Positions 16,322-24,515 of a stretch of DNA of 64,000 nucleotides are shown here, one piece after another. The stretch spans positions 124,001-188,000 of the forward strand of contig NZ_CP084269.1 of the NCBI RefSeq assembly GCF_022879595.1, in the 5' to 3' direction. The DNA is from Caballeronia sp. Lep1P3 (GTDB lineage Bacteria > Pseudomonadota > Gammaproteobacteria > Burkholderiales > Burkholderiaceae). Below the pieces are notes generated by a model. It was given only the letters and a program-made list of their open reading frames with translations. It was not told the origin of the DNA and did not search any database. The number at the start of each line of letters is the position of its first letter. The stretch's first letter is position 1. The position numbers and the translations under genes are program-made.

Positions 16322-16347
16322 AAAAAAGGCGACCAACGAGGGTCGCC
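16322..16347 (-). terminator. Intrinsic terminator/attenuator before the 16261 gene
   Basis: The stem GGCGACC/GGTCGCC is followed by six Ts on the minus strand, inside the leader of the 81-residue gene. Confidence 0.85.
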
Positions 16348-16408
16348 TAGAAGATTGCCGTCATAGACGGCTGGAGAGAAAATGGTCCTCCAGCACGCTG
16401 GAGGGGTA

Positions 16409-16468
16409 GGTCGATGCGCAAAAGCGCGGGGAATGGAGCCAGTCTACGGAGTCCATCGCGCAGTCCAA
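16409..16468 (-). promoter_or_regulatory. Leader hairpin element 5 with complete promoter
   Basis: On the minus strand -35 TTGGAC (16468-16463), a 16-base spacer and -10 TAGACT (16446-16441) are followed six bases later by ATTCCCC, the hairpin GCGC-TTTT-GCGC and ATCGACC. This is the best promoter of the family and places the conserved hairpin at the 5' end of the transcript. A second hairpin CCTCCAGC/GCTGGAGG follows at 16387-16404. Confidence 0.7.
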
Positions 16469-16589
16469 GTCGGAAAGCTCAGTAAATCGCTATGCCTTTC
16501 GCTCCAATACGGCGACGAACACTTCTCGGGCGGTCGCTTCCCGCGCGACGAATCATCGGGAGCGGGGCCGGCAGCACGAAGCCGGGACG

Positions 16590-16623
16590 AAAAAAGCGCC
16601 AGCTCCATTTCTGAAGCGGCGCT
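16590..16623 (-). terminator. Terminator-like hairpin without adjacent gene
   Basis: The stem AGCGCC/GGCGCT is followed by TTTTTT on the minus strand. No supported gene lies immediately upstream, so it may end a small RNA. Confidence 0.6.
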
Positions 16624-16834
16624 AGAAAGTCCGTCGCAAATCCGAGGGCCGTCGACGAACCTGAGAGAGACGCCATTCTAGCCATCGATACCGTAGCCGA
16701 TGCGTAGAAAAGGACGCTAAAAAGCGTCGCTATTCGAAATAGACACGTTCCCAATACGGGAAGCAAAGTGAGAGCATTCCGACAGACGCGTAAGGTGCAA
16801 GGAGACGCTGGTAGCTGCGCACTTCCCAGGGCGA

Positions 16835-16869
16835 AGAAAAGGCCACCCAGGGACGCGCCCTGGATGGCC
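16835..16869. terminator. Strong hairpin with T-rich flanks on both strands
   Basis: GGCCACCCAGGG/CCCTGGATGGCC pairs with one mismatch around a five-base loop. TTTTC follows on the minus strand and a T-rich stretch on the plus strand. Confidence 0.65.
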
Positions 16870-17144
16870 TCAGTTTTCTTGTTTTTGTATTGTCTGGTCT
16901 CTCAGCACCCTTATTAGCGGGTAGGGTCAATATAAACTGACAAATAAAAACCGACTGTTGGATAGATCACTTTTCTGTCTCATGCGATCGTTCTCTTGTG
17001 CATCGGAGATTAGCAACTAAGCTATTACTGCGTGTCCTCTTGGCTGTGGACGCGCGCTGTTGTAGATCACATCCAGCTAGCCCGCTGTCGTTCGGCGCGA
17101 CGCGGGCTTTTTTTCGGGTAGCCAGTCTCGGAGCCCCGCCCAGC

Positions 17145-17171
17145 TTGACTTTGCGCTGTAGCTGCGAAGAT
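17145..17171 (+). promoter_or_regulatory. Promoter of the PAPS-reductase-like gene (TTGACT/15/GAAGAT)
   Basis: TTGACT (17145-17150), 15 bases, GAAGAT (17166-17171). The same TTGACT plus 15-base spacing recurs before 37085, 42041, 46741 and 50992. The upstream ATG at 17170 overlaps the -10 box, so translation should start at 17203. Confidence 0.55.
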
Positions 17172-17202
17172 GAATCATCTACCTCGATTCTTTTCTTCGA
17201 CC

Positions 17203-18408
17203 ATGCTCCAGACCATCGACCTGTCCTCGCTTCGCACCCGTTCAAGCGCCTACCTTCCGGCGCGTGCCCGCGACGTCGCACTTACCCCTGAGGTGGCGTC
17301 GCTGCTCACAACGGACGCTGTGGTCGCTATCGGCGTGAGCGGCGGCAAGGACAGCGTCGCCTGCGCACTCGCGGTCGCCCGCCACCTTGACGCCATCGGC
17401 CACAACGGACCTCGTATCCTTGTTCATTCCGACCTCGGCCGTGTCGAGTGGAAGGACAGTGGTCCCGCCTGTGAGCGGCTTGCCGCTCACCTTGGCTGGG
17501 AGCTGCTCACGTTGCAACGGAAAGCCGGTGACATGCTCGCCAGATGGGAGAAGCGCTGGTCGAACAACGTCGAGCGCTATCGCGATCTCTCCTGCGTGCG
17601 GCTGATCCTGCCGTGGAGCACGCCGTCCATGCGCTTTTGCACCTCAGAATTGAAAGGAAGCCTAATCAATTCTGCGCTGAACAAGCGTTTTCCGACGCAC
17701 AACATCGTTAGTGTCACCGGTGTGCGCCGTCAGGAAAGCAATGCTCGGAGCAAGATGGCTGTCGCCGCCCCGCTCGCTCCCCTGTCGACCAAGGGCCGTA
17801 CCAGTGTGACGTGGAATGCGATCATCGAATGGACCGTTGACGAAGTCTTCACTGAGATTGCTGCGGCTGGACTGGCGCTGCATGAGGCGTACACGGTCTA
17901 CGGCGCGTCGCGCGTCTCATGCGCGTACTGCATCATGAGTTCGCTCGACGACCTGCGCGCCGCGGCAAGCTGCGCTGACAACCACGACGTCTATCGAGAA
18001 ATGGTGCGCCTGGAAGCTGAATCGACGTTCGCCTTCCAAGGGCAACGGTGGTTGGCCGACGTCGCGCCAAATCTCCTGCCGCCTGAACTGGCCGCGGACG
18101 TCGCGCGTGCGAAGGCTGCCGCCATCGAGCGCCAAGCGATCGAGGCGGAGATTCCTGCGCACCTACTCTTCTCGTCTGGGTGGCCGACGGCGCGCCCGAC
18201 GCCCGACGAAGCGGAATTGCTCGCGAGCGTGCGCCGCCGCGTCGCCCAGACAGTTGGCATCGAGGTCGGCTACACCAGCGCGGCCGACGTTATGCGCCGG
18301 TACGACGAACTGCTGGCACAGCGGCAAGGCGCGGCCTCTTCTCCCGACGCAAATGCCACCGCACCCGCAGCCGCGTCAGTCCCGGCGCAATCGAGCTTCG
18401 CCTTCTAG
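17203..18408 (+). CDS. Phosphoadenosine phosphosulfate reductase-family (PP-loop) protein
   Basis: This 401-residue enzyme has the PP-loop SGGKDSVACALAV at residues 46-58, the PAPS/DndC signature for adenylation chemistry. The strand RILVHSDLGRVEW and the conserved TGVRRQESNARS follow. Cysteines at SCVRL, RFCTSELKG and the SCAYCIM pair could hold an iron-sulfur cluster as in DndC-like proteins. No DndD/E, cysteine desulfurase or sulfite pathway gene is nearby, so it is an orphan. A role in nucleic-acid thiolation or sulfur-based modification is only inferred. The start was chosen from the promoter at 17145-17171; ATG 17170 is the alternative. Confidence 0.75.
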   Translation: MLQTIDLSSLRTRSSAYLPARARDVALTPEVASLLTTDAVVAIGVSGGKDSVACALAVARHLDAIGHNGPRILVHSDLGRVEWKDSGPACERLAAHLGWELLTLQRKAGDMLARWEKRWSNNVERYRDLSCVRLILPWSTPSMRFCTSELKGSLINSALNKRFPTHNIVSVTGVRRQESNARSKMAVAAPLAPLSTKGRTSVTWNAIIEWTVDEVFTEIAAAGLALHEAYTVYGASRVSCAYCIMSSLDDLRAAASCADNHDVYREMVRLEAESTFAFQGQRWLADVAPNLLPPELAADVARAKAAAIERQAIEAEIPAHLLFSSGWPTARPTPDEAELLASVRRRVAQTVGIEVGYTSAADVMRRYDELLAQRQGAASSPDANATAPAAASVPAQSSFAF

Positions 18409-18414
18409 CGGGCG

Positions 18415-18450
18415 AAAAAAAAGCCACGCCCCGAAAATCCGGGGCGTGGC
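18415..18450. terminator. Intrinsic terminator between convergent genes
   Basis: The 11-base stem GCCACGCCCCG/CGGGGCGTGGC has eight As on the plus side, making a strong terminator for the minus-strand gene ending at 18467 and a weaker one for the plus-strand gene. Confidence 0.9.
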
Positions 18451-18466
18451 GTTGATCAAAACAGCA

Positions 18467-19549
18467 CTAGGCGAGGCACAGCGAGAGCTGAACGTCGGCC
18501 GCAAAGAATGCAGGATCCGGCTCGGCGCCTGCGCGCGTGACCGGCACCTCCCACTGAAGTTGCGCATCGCTGAAGGAACCCAGACCGCACAACAGCCGGT
18601 CTGTGTCTTCGCGATTAAGCAAGTCGCCGAACGCAAAGCTGAAGACAGCCGGCGCACATGCGTCCTCAGCCACAAGGCCGAGCGTTCTCGCAAACTCGTC
18701 GGCGCGGCGAACCTTCCACTCCTCCGTGCCTTCGGGCGCACGCGTCACGGTGATGCGCGTCGCCGAAGGAACCTGCGGGGCGTTGCTCACGGCGTCGCGG
18801 AACGCTGGAATCGCCTTCTTGGCGAACCCCGGCGCTTCCATCTCCACCGGATAGGCAACCTCCGTGACGAACGAACCGACCGCGCTGTACTGCCAGCCAG
18901 CGTGACGCCACGGAGCTGCACCCATTGCAACCAACACATTGTGCTGGTCGATGGAATGACACCGCACCTCGGGCATCCGCTCCATCGCCGTCTTCGTTGT
19001 GGGCGGCACCGGCACTTCGATGTGTGCGGTCCCACAGTCGTACTCCTTGAGCACTCGCCAAACGCTGAGCGGCCCGCTGTTCCCATAGATCGAGAGCAGC
19101 AGGTCGATGTCCGCGTGCAGCGAAACGCTCAAGCTGCCCCCGACCAACTCATCGATGCGAGACTCGAAGCCAGCGCGGATCAGCGAGAGCCGGACATCGT
19201 CCAGCTGCGACTCAGGCACCGCCGAGTAGCATGAGGAGCCGACCGTCAGATCGATCGCCCGATCCCGAAGCAGCGTGGGCTTGGCGAGTTCACTTCTCCA
19301 ACTCGCTATGTAGTTCTCGGGCCGGATTGATCCGTTGCGGCTTCGGAGCATCCCGCCTTCGCAACTGGTCGCATGCGAGAAGATGCGGCGCATCACCTGC
19401 GCGTAATTGCCCAGTGCCACCGCCGACCAGTGGTCGGTATGCGGATAGACGTTCGACTCATAGCCACGTTCGAACAACGCGTAGATCCACTCGCCGTCGG
19501 CCTTTTGCATTGCGCCTGCGCGCTTACCCGTCAAAATCGAAGAACCCAT
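18467..19549 (-). CDS. Hypothetical protein, 360 residues
   Basis: This is a soluble protein of unknown family starting MGSSILTGKRAGAMQKADGE. GGAG lies 8 bases upstream. It reads like a mixed alpha/beta globular protein with no signal, membrane span or P-loop. Many Trp, Tyr and His residues occur in the N-terminal third (WIYALFERGYESNVYPHTDH). It lies 3' of the PRTRC cassette and a membrane protein on the same strand, so it may be part of the same extended transcription unit. The reading frame extending to 20065 is rejected because it runs antisense-like through the membrane gene. Confidence 0.6.
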   Translation of the reverse strand: MGSSILTGKRAGAMQKADGEWIYALFERGYESNVYPHTDHWSAVALGNYAQVMRRIFSHATSCEGGMLRSRNGSIRPENYIASWRSELAKPTLLRDRAIDLTVGSSCYSAVPESQLDDVRLSLIRAGFESRIDELVGGSLSVSLHADIDLLLSIYGNSGPLSVWRVLKEYDCGTAHIEVPVPPTTKTAMERMPEVRCHSIDQHNVLVAMGAAPWRHAGWQYSAVGSFVTEVAYPVEMEAPGFAKKAIPAFRDAVSNAPQVPSATRITVTRAPEGTEEWKVRRADEFARTLGLVAEDACAPAVFSFAFGDLLNREDTDRLLCGLGSFSDAQLQWEVPVTRAGAEPDPAFFAADVQLSLCLA

Positions 19550-19641
19550 GTTTTGCTCCAGTGATACGCGGAGCAGCCCCAACGGGCTGCGTACCCGCTG
19601 AGGTGAAAGAGAACCGCTCCGCGAGGGAGCGGTTAATGCTG

Positions 19642-20121
19642 TTACCGCAGACGCGGCATAACGGAGAAGGCCGTCAAGCACTGCATGCAGCACATGACAA
19701 AGCCGAGCCAGGCGCCGAACGCTACGCCGAACAGGACGCCGTGTGCGCCGAAGGCGACGCTTGCGCCGATGACCACCACGACGCCGCGCGCAAGGTGCGA
19801 CATCAGGAAGCGGTTCACGACCCAGTCGCATGCACGGGCAAAGAACCCTGGGCGGGCGCGGTCTCGCTGACCGGCCACCCGCCATGCCAGCGAGGTCGCC
19901 AGAACGCCAAGGACCGCGGCCATGATTCGGCCAATGCCCGATGCGTCGTGCAACAAGTGCTCGTACGCGAACCTGACGGCCATGCCGACGTAGCCCGCCG
20001 GCGGGAGCAAATTTGCGGCCGTGGCGACAACAAAGGCCGCACAGCACCACCAGCGCTCTTGCCACAACGCCGCCGCCACTTTGAGCGGTGCCGAAAATAC
20101 GATTTCAATGTCTTCCGACAT
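19642..20121 (-). CDS. Hypothetical membrane protein
   Basis: This 159-residue protein has about four hydrophobic segments (near AAFVVATAANLLPPAGYVGM, IMAAVLGVLATSLAW, VVVVIGASVAFGAHGVLF and WLGFVMCCMQCLTAFSV). It starts MSEDIEIVFSAPLKVAAALW. AGGAG lies 7 bases before the ATG at 20121. A terminator hairpin and a small GTGC/GCAC leader hairpin precede it. No family recognised. It follows the PRTRC ThiF gene on the same strand. Confidence 0.6.
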   Translation of the reverse strand: MSEDIEIVFSAPLKVAAALWQERWWCCAAFVVATAANLLPPAGYVGMAVRFAYEHLLHDASGIGRIMAAVLGVLATSLAWRVAGQRDRARPGFFARACDWVVNRFLMSHLARGVVVVIGASVAFGAHGVLFGVAFGAWLGFVMCCMQCLTAFSVMPRLR

Positions 20122-20172
20122 TCGGATACTCCTGTTGAGGTTGTCGTGCCCGTTGAGCACGAGAAAAGAAAA

Positions 20173-20197
20173 TGCCGACCCCTTGCGGAGGTCGGCA
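20173..20197 (-). terminator. Intrinsic terminator after the ThiF gene
   Basis: The stem TGCCGACC/GGTCGGCA is followed on the minus strand by ATTTTCTTTTC, about 50 bases before the next start. Confidence 0.85.
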
Positions 20198-20216
20198 GTG
20201 ATGGAACAGCGACTAC

Positions 20217-21050
20217 CTACGCAGCGAGCTTGGCCTTGCGGCTCTTCCTCGCTTTCTTCACGGGCGGCTTCGGGACTTCGTACCCAAAGCGCGCCCACGC
20301 GGCCGGATCCAACGGAATCGGATTTGTGCGCCCCGTTGCGAGGTTCACAAACACGCCCGAGAACGGCACCGCGCCGGTTCGAAACATGGTCCAGAGCATG
20401 TTGAATGCTTGGACGGCGATCGCCTGATTGATGACCAGCGACTGCTTGCGCAGCGCCTCTGCCATCGAACAGGACGGAGTCTCGTCTTTCGCATCGAGCT
20501 TCGCGTCGATCAATTCCGGAAACAACTCGCCCACATGCGGCAGCCGTTCCGGATGTTTCAGCGCGTAGCTCTTGCCACAGACCTGACCGATGACAACTTG
20601 GCCGCGATCCGTGTCGTTGCCGCAATCGAGGTAATACGCCCCGCTGTGCTGGGCTGCGCCAACAATCGCGGCCCGAGCAGCACGCGTATCGACGCAGCCA
20701 ATCACGAGATCGACGTTGTAGAGCGGCTCGCCCGGACCGAATCGCCGGGTTTCCGCCCGCCAGTTCGTGCCCATCAGTGCGTTGAGCCGATTGACGATGA
20801 GCGAGGCTTTGTACTCGCCCACGTCGTTCGGATAGAAGCCCTGCCGGCCGACGTTGGTCGGGCTGACGGTGTCGTCATCGAACACGGTGCAGTCGATGCC
20901 GCCCGGGTGCCCCAGTTCCAGCATCGCGTGGTGCAGCCGCGCCAAGCTCGGGAGCACAGCACTTCCGGTGCCGCCCGCGCCTACTACGACCACATTCCAG
21001 CTTCGCTCGAGCATCCGCGAAGGAAGTTGATGTCGGATAGTCCCGTTCAT
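20217..21050 (-). CDS. PRTRC system ThiF-family (E1-like) protein
   Basis: This 277-residue protein has an adenylating E1/ThiF fold. The nucleotide-binding loop VVVVGAGGTGSAVLPSLARL lies at about residues 20-39. DDDTVSPTNVGRQGFYPNDV follows (Asp and Arg of the ThiF ATP site), then VDLVIGCVDTRAAR. Ubiquitin-like activating enzymes adenylate the C-terminus of a ubiquitin-fold protein. The ATG overlaps the stop of the JAB gene, the usual PRTRC order. The C-terminus is a Lys/Arg tail (VKKARKSRKAKLAA). A downstream thioester cysteine is plausible in YYLDCGND but unproven. Confidence 0.88.
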   Translation of the reverse strand: MNGTIRHQLPSRMLERSWNVVVVGAGGTGSAVLPSLARLHHAMLELGHPGGIDCTVFDDDTVSPTNVGRQGFYPNDVGEYKASLIVNRLNALMGTNWRAETRRFGPGEPLYNVDLVIGCVDTRAARAAIVGAAQHSGAYYLDCGNDTDRGQVVIGQVCGKSYALKHPERLPHVGELFPELIDAKLDAKDETPSCSMAEALRKQSLVINQAIAVQAFNMLWTMFRTGAVPFSGVFVNLATGRTNPIPLDPAAWARFGYEVPKPPVKKARKSRKAKLAA

Positions 21051-21706
21051 GCAACCTCCTGCGCGCGAGCCGCCGCGTACCAACTGCTCGGCACGCGTTC
21101 GACGTTCTCGAAGATGCCTTTGGCACACAGTCGCATCGCCATACTCGGCACCGAGGACGCGCAATTGCCGACGACGAAGGCGAACTTCGTCTCGTGTCGG
21201 TCGTCTTCGTTGTCTGTCGGCGAGAAGTACGCGGGATGCGCGCCGTGCGAATGGCAGTCGATCACCCGCAGTTCGCTCGACAGAAGATCCGGCCGCTCGT
21301 ACTTCAGCGACCCGGTCCCCTGCGACAGCACCTTCACAGGCGCGAGGCGAAACTGCTTCGTCTCGACGTTCCAGACGATCCAGGCACCGGTTTCCAGCGG
21401 ATGCGCGGCGCGTGCCATCGCGACGAACTCGCCGATCAACTCGGGCGGCACCGCACCGCAACGCAACTCGGTCGACTCTGCCACTTTCCCGTAGGGGATT
21501 GCGGTCGGGACCGTGTAGTGCGCAATGCGGCGAACGACTGAGAGCCACGGCAGATCAATTTCAAGAAAGACACCGTTCTCACCGATCAGCAGTCGCTCAC
21601 CGGCCGACTGCATCGGCGCGACCGACTCACGCCGGGGCACCATGACGGAAGGAAATGAGCGTTGAAGCGCGGCATCTGCAGGATTCAAAGCACCAGCGTT
21701 CATCAT
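21047..21706 (-). CDS. PRTRC system protein A (JAB/MPN metallopeptidase)
   Basis: This 219-residue protein carries a complete JAMM zinc motif: His152-x-His154-x7-Ser162-x2-Asp165 within CHSHGAHPAYFSPTDNED, with Glu105 in ETGAW as the likely catalytic acid. JAB proteases cleave isopeptide or C-terminal bonds of ubiquitin-like proteins. It lies between the E2-like and E1-like genes, overlapping both by four bases. Two start codons (21706 and 21703) are possible. All motif residues are intact, so activity is expected. Confidence 0.88.
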   Translation of the reverse strand: MMNAGALNPADAALQRSFPSVMVPRRESVAPMQSAGERLLIGENGVFLEIDLPWLSVVRRIAHYTVPTAIPYGKVAESTELRCGAVPPELIGEFVAMARAAHPLETGAWIVWNVETKQFRLAPVKVLSQGTGSLKYERPDLLSSELRVIDCHSHGAHPAYFSPTDNEDDRHETKFAFVVGNCASSVPSMAMRLCAKGIFENVERVPSSWYAAARAQEVA

Positions 21707-22431
21707 CGAACTCCTTGTTTGCCAGCGATTAGCTCAGCGAGGGTAAGGTCCATAGGGACGAGCGCGTCTTTCGGGAATTGCTCGCCGTACTTGCCGTCGA
21801 GCATTTCCTTCCAGAAGGCGAATTCACCATTGGGATGCGAAACACGTTTGTTCCCGTGGTTCGGGTGCGTGAAGGCCGATTCGAAGAATCCGCCCTCCCA
21901 TCCGCCGATCGACTCGATATCGATCCGCTTAGGAACGTGCGCCGAGCCGATGCAGATCCGCCCCCAGTCCCAGGTGTTAAAGTAAGGCGGTTCGTGCAGC
22001 TTCGATTCAGGCGTTGGCCGGCTGTCTTCCTGCAGCGCGAACACGGAAAACCCGCTCGAAGCTGCACGGAACACCAACCCTGGATGCGGGACGACCGCAC
22101 TGCGCCGCCCGATCTCCTGACAATCGAAGAAGACTCTTCGCATCGCCGGTCTGCACCACCACATCACCGCCTCTTGCGACACCGCGAGCACCGTCTCAGG
22201 CAGAAACTCGGCCTTAGGCGCAGCGTTCTGAGCCAGCTCGCGCAGGCAATCGACGAGCGCCATGCGGTCGATCGGCCTTCCGGCACCGATCGTTGCCCGG
22301 CCGCTCTTACCCTGCGTCACCGGATGAACGGTGCCGTAGACCGCGCTGCGATCCTGACGGCCGTACAACAAGATGGCGCTGATCGCCGCGAGTTCGTCAA
22401 CGCGGTCCGAGCCGATATCAAGCCCTTTCAT
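21703..22431 (-). CDS. PRTRC system protein B (prokaryotic E2 family D-like)
   Basis: This 242-residue protein has the region PPYFNTWDWGRICIGSAHVP, with Asn152 and Cys160 in the arrangement expected of a prokaryotic E2-like fold (conserved N upstream of the candidate catalytic Cys). Then come FESAFTHPNHG and the acidic LDGKYGEQFPKDAL. AGGAG is 7 bases before the ATG. It overlaps the JAB gene by ATGA. The E2 role in thioester transfer is family knowledge, not shown here. Confidence 0.82.
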   Translation of the reverse strand: MKGLDIGSDRVDELAAISAILLYGRQDRSAVYGTVHPVTQGKSGRATIGAGRPIDRMALVDCLRELAQNAAPKAEFLPETVLAVSQEAVMWWCRPAMRRVFFDCQEIGRRSAVVPHPGLVFRAASSGFSVFALQEDSRPTPESKLHEPPYFNTWDWGRICIGSAHVPKRIDIESIGGWEGGFFESAFTHPNHGNKRVSHPNGEFAFWKEMLDGKYGEQFPKDALVPMDLTLAELIAGKQGVR

Positions 22432-22444
22432 ACAAAGCTCCTAG

Positions 22445-23584
22445 TTATGCCGCGAGACACGCGATGACGCGGTCCAATTGGCCAAGAATGGATAAGCCCT
22501 GCGACCAGTCCGCGTACTGCTTGCGGATGGCGTCAGGCGTAGAGGCAAGCGGCGTAAAGCCGAGGTAGGTGGTGCCGTCGCCGGCGCTGGCGAGGTACTC
22601 GTAGTGCGAATCGAGTACTTCACCCACGCGGCCGTCGTTCTGCACCGTGAGCGTGGCTGCTGCATACGCGCACCGGGGCCGATACTCGCAACCAAAGAGG
22701 TCGCGATTACCCACCCGCTGCAGCATCAGCGAGAGCTTTTCAAGCTCCGCGCAGATGCGACGCGTGCGCCCGGAGGTGAAACGCTGTAGCCGCCTAAGGG
22801 CCGCGACACCAAGCGCCCGTTGAGGCAGATAGCGGCGGCTCTTTGCGTTCCAGCGGTAGACGTCCATGTCGTCGGGACAAAGCTGCGGACGTACAACGGA
22901 AGGGAGGTAATGCTCGATCTCCGCTTCGTCGTCGCCGAACCGGTCCGTCAGCATCTCGCGCGCTTCCTCGTCGGTTGCGTTCGAGTCGCCATCCCAGAAC
23001 CATGAGGCGAACTCGCCCAGGAACTCGTCGGGCGTTCTGACCCACATCGTGCGGCCTGCTGCTCGATTGATGAGGACCATCGCCGTCGATACCAAGCGAG
23101 GATGCACATTGCGAAGGTCGGCGGCACGCCTGCCGATCTCGTAGATGTTCTCCCCTGGTATTTCGATGCCGAGATAAACGGGCGAAGTCGGATTGAAGTC
23201 GCTGCTGTCCTCCTGGTACTGGACGACGTCTTGCACCGCTTGGACGTCGCACAGTACGAAGTCGAAACCGAGGCAGTCCAGACGCGGCGTATGACGCTTG
23301 GCCCACGCAAAAAAGCCATGAGCAAGCGCATCACCCGCGCCTTTGAACTCCGGTACGTCGCGCGGCCTCAGCACGCCCGAGTTGAACTGAGCTGAGATGA
23401 GACCGGCGACATCCTTTTCGGCTTGCCAACGCATCACTGCGCGCGTTTTGACGTCCGAGCCGATGGCCGGCAGGCTTAGAAAATCATTGGGAGGTCGACG
23501 TCGGGCAGAGGGAGCGCATCGCGATTGCCAAGACTCTCCCGAGACAGTGACTTCTGCACCAGACGGGCGAGGATCGAAGAACAT
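22445..23584 (-). CDS. PRTRC system protein F
   Basis: This is a 379-residue soluble protein. It is assigned to PRTRC F from its place between C and B, its length and the conserved look of FLSLPAIGSDVKTRAVMRWQ and LDCLGFDFVLCDVQAVQDVV. The function of this family is unknown. AAGGAG lies 9 bases before the ATG at 23584, immediately after an intrinsic terminator whose T-run abuts the ribosome-binding site. Ends LGQLDRVIACLAA. No catalytic motif visible. Confidence 0.78.
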   Translation of the reverse strand: MFFDPRPSGAEVTVSGESWQSRCAPSARRRPPNDFLSLPAIGSDVKTRAVMRWQAEKDVAGLISAQFNSGVLRPRDVPEFKGAGDALAHGFFAWAKRHTPRLDCLGFDFVLCDVQAVQDVVQYQEDSSDFNPTSPVYLGIEIPGENIYEIGRRAADLRNVHPRLVSTAMVLINRAAGRTMWVRTPDEFLGEFASWFWDGDSNATDEEAREMLTDRFGDDEAEIEHYLPSVVRPQLCPDDMDVYRWNAKSRRYLPQRALGVAALRRLQRFTSGRTRRICAELEKLSLMLQRVGNRDLFGCEYRPRCAYAAATLTVQNDGRVGEVLDSHYEYLASAGDGTTYLGFTPLASTPDAIRKQYADWSQGLSILGQLDRVIACLAA

Positions 23585-23604
23585 TGCTCGATCTCCTTGT
23601 CATG

Positions 23605-23630
23605 AAAAAAAACCGCCCTTCCGGGCGGTT
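23605..23630 (-). terminator. Intrinsic terminator immediately before the PRTRC F ribosome-binding site
   Basis: The stem AACCGCCC/GGGCGGTT with loop GGAA is followed by eight Ts on the minus strand, about 10 bases from AAGGAG of the F gene. Confidence 0.88.
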
Positions 23631-23683
23631 GCTGATGAGAAAGAGCCAAGTCCGGGTCGGACAAGGCTTTGAGGAGGTCGCGC

Positions 23684-23920
23684 TTACGCATGGGCGCCGC
23701 AGGGCATGACTGCACCCTTCGCACCGGCCGCACGCACGAACGTGAACCGCATGACCTCGCCTTCCGTCGTCGGCCCGTCGATCGCCGCGGTCGTCAGCTC
23801 CGGGTACTGCGCGGAGTAGAGATCGCGAACATCGTCGGGCGAGAAGGTCGGCCCGGGATCGGGGAACGTCACGCCGTTGTAGACGAACTCGCGCGTGAGC
23901 TTCGCAACTTGGATAGCCAT
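23684..23920 (-). CDS. PRTRC system protein C (prokaryotic ubiquitin-like)
   Basis: This is a 78-residue small protein, MAIQVAKLTREFVYNGVTFP then DPGPTFSPDDVRDLYSAQYP. The length, strand pattern and context fit the Prok_Ub (PRTRC C) beta-grasp family. It ends GAVMPCGAHA; there is no C-terminal Gly-Gly, so conjugation would need trimming or may not occur. It lies between E and F, ten bases after the E stop. In this cassette it is the expected substrate of ThiF, protein B and the JAB peptidase. Confidence 0.82.
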   Translation of the reverse strand: MAIQVAKLTREFVYNGVTFPDPGPTFSPDDVRDLYSAQYPELTTAAIDGPTTEGEVMRFTFVRAAGAKGAVMPCGAHA

Positions 23921-23929
23921 GTCTGCTCC

Positions 23930-24421
23930 TTAGTCGAAAAGCGATGCGAGGTTGGTTCCGGTGTTAGCCGGTTCCGCCGATGCATCAGCTGCGGACGATG
24001 CCGAAGACGCAGTCGGGGCGGTGCTCTGTCCTTCAGCAGCGTCGTCACTTGCGTCGTCGTCATCGTTGTCCGCGTCGGTGCTCGATCTGCCGGGCGCCGG
24101 CAATGCCGGCTTGCTGCCGCCCTTAGCCAGCGTCTTCGTCGCCTTGGAGACTTGCGTCGTCTTGGCGGCCTCGAGGATGGCGGTGGTCGCAGCAACCTGC
24201 TCGGCGAGCGACGCGTGCGCGCCGGTGTAGGCCACGAGCGCGTCGATGAAGCCCGCTTCCAGCTCTGCGGCCGTCGCGGTGAGCGCGAGCGGCTGCAGCA
24301 TGGCGGCGTCTTTTGCCGTGCCTTGCGGCATGACACAGACGACCATGTCGTCGCCCTTCATCTGCAAGGACAGCGTGAGCTTCGTGCAGTGACGCAGAAG
24401 CGGTTCAATAGCTACAAACAT
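23930..24421 (-). CDS. PRTRC system protein E
   Basis: This is a 163-residue protein. The ordered N-terminal part starts MFVAIEPLLRHCTKLTLSLQ and includes DMVVCVMPQGTAKDAAML. The C-terminal third is a low-complexity Ala/Ser/Asp tail ending TNLASLFD. Position between ParB and C, size and the acidic disordered tail with a short hydrophobic end support PRTRC E. AGGAG is 9 bases before the ATG at 24421. A longer frame to 24661 is rejected as antisense to parB. Function unknown. Confidence 0.8.
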   Translation of the reverse strand: MFVAIEPLLRHCTKLTLSLQMKGDDMVVCVMPQGTAKDAAMLQPLALTATAAELEAGFIDALVAYTGAHASLAEQVAATTAILEAAKTTQVSKATKTLAKGGSKPALPAPGRSSTDADNDDDDASDDAAEGQSTAPTASSASSAADASAEPANTGTNLASLFD

Positions 24422-24444
24422 GGGAAAACTCCTGAAAAGAAAAA

Positions 24445-24472
24445 AGACCGCCATCCAAAGGATGGGCGGTCT
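24445..24472 (-). terminator. Intrinsic terminator between parB and PRTRC E
   Basis: The stem AGACCGCC(C)ATCC/GGATGGCGGTCT is followed by TTTTTTCTTTTC, then directly the AGGAG of the E gene. Confidence 0.88.
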
Positions 24473-24515
24473 ATAAAGGATGGGAACTACGGTCGATGCA
24501 CGGGCGAGCCGCGCG

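Larger units (their letters stand above)
16262..17202. other. Gene-free stretch rich in hairpins and terminators
   Basis: In these 940 bases I cannot support a protein gene. I see a CCC-N-GGG hairpin (16293-16319) and four minus-strand terminator-like hairpins with T-runs (16322-16347, 16590-16623, 16708-16728, 16835-16869). Leader element 5 with its promoter (16409-16468) also lies here. A short frame at 16730-16930 ending WERVYFE is conceivable but unsupported. The spacing suggests small untranslated or leader RNAs read leftwards. Confidence 0.6.

Noticed and set aside
16730..16930. 66-residue minus-strand frame ending WERVYFE
   Set aside because: Crosses a strong hairpin, has no ribosome-binding site and weak coding character; left as possible only.
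23476..23733. 85-residue minus-strand frame between PRTRC C and F
   Set aside because: Runs through a terminator and out of frame into PRTRC F; no Shine-Dalgarno of its own.
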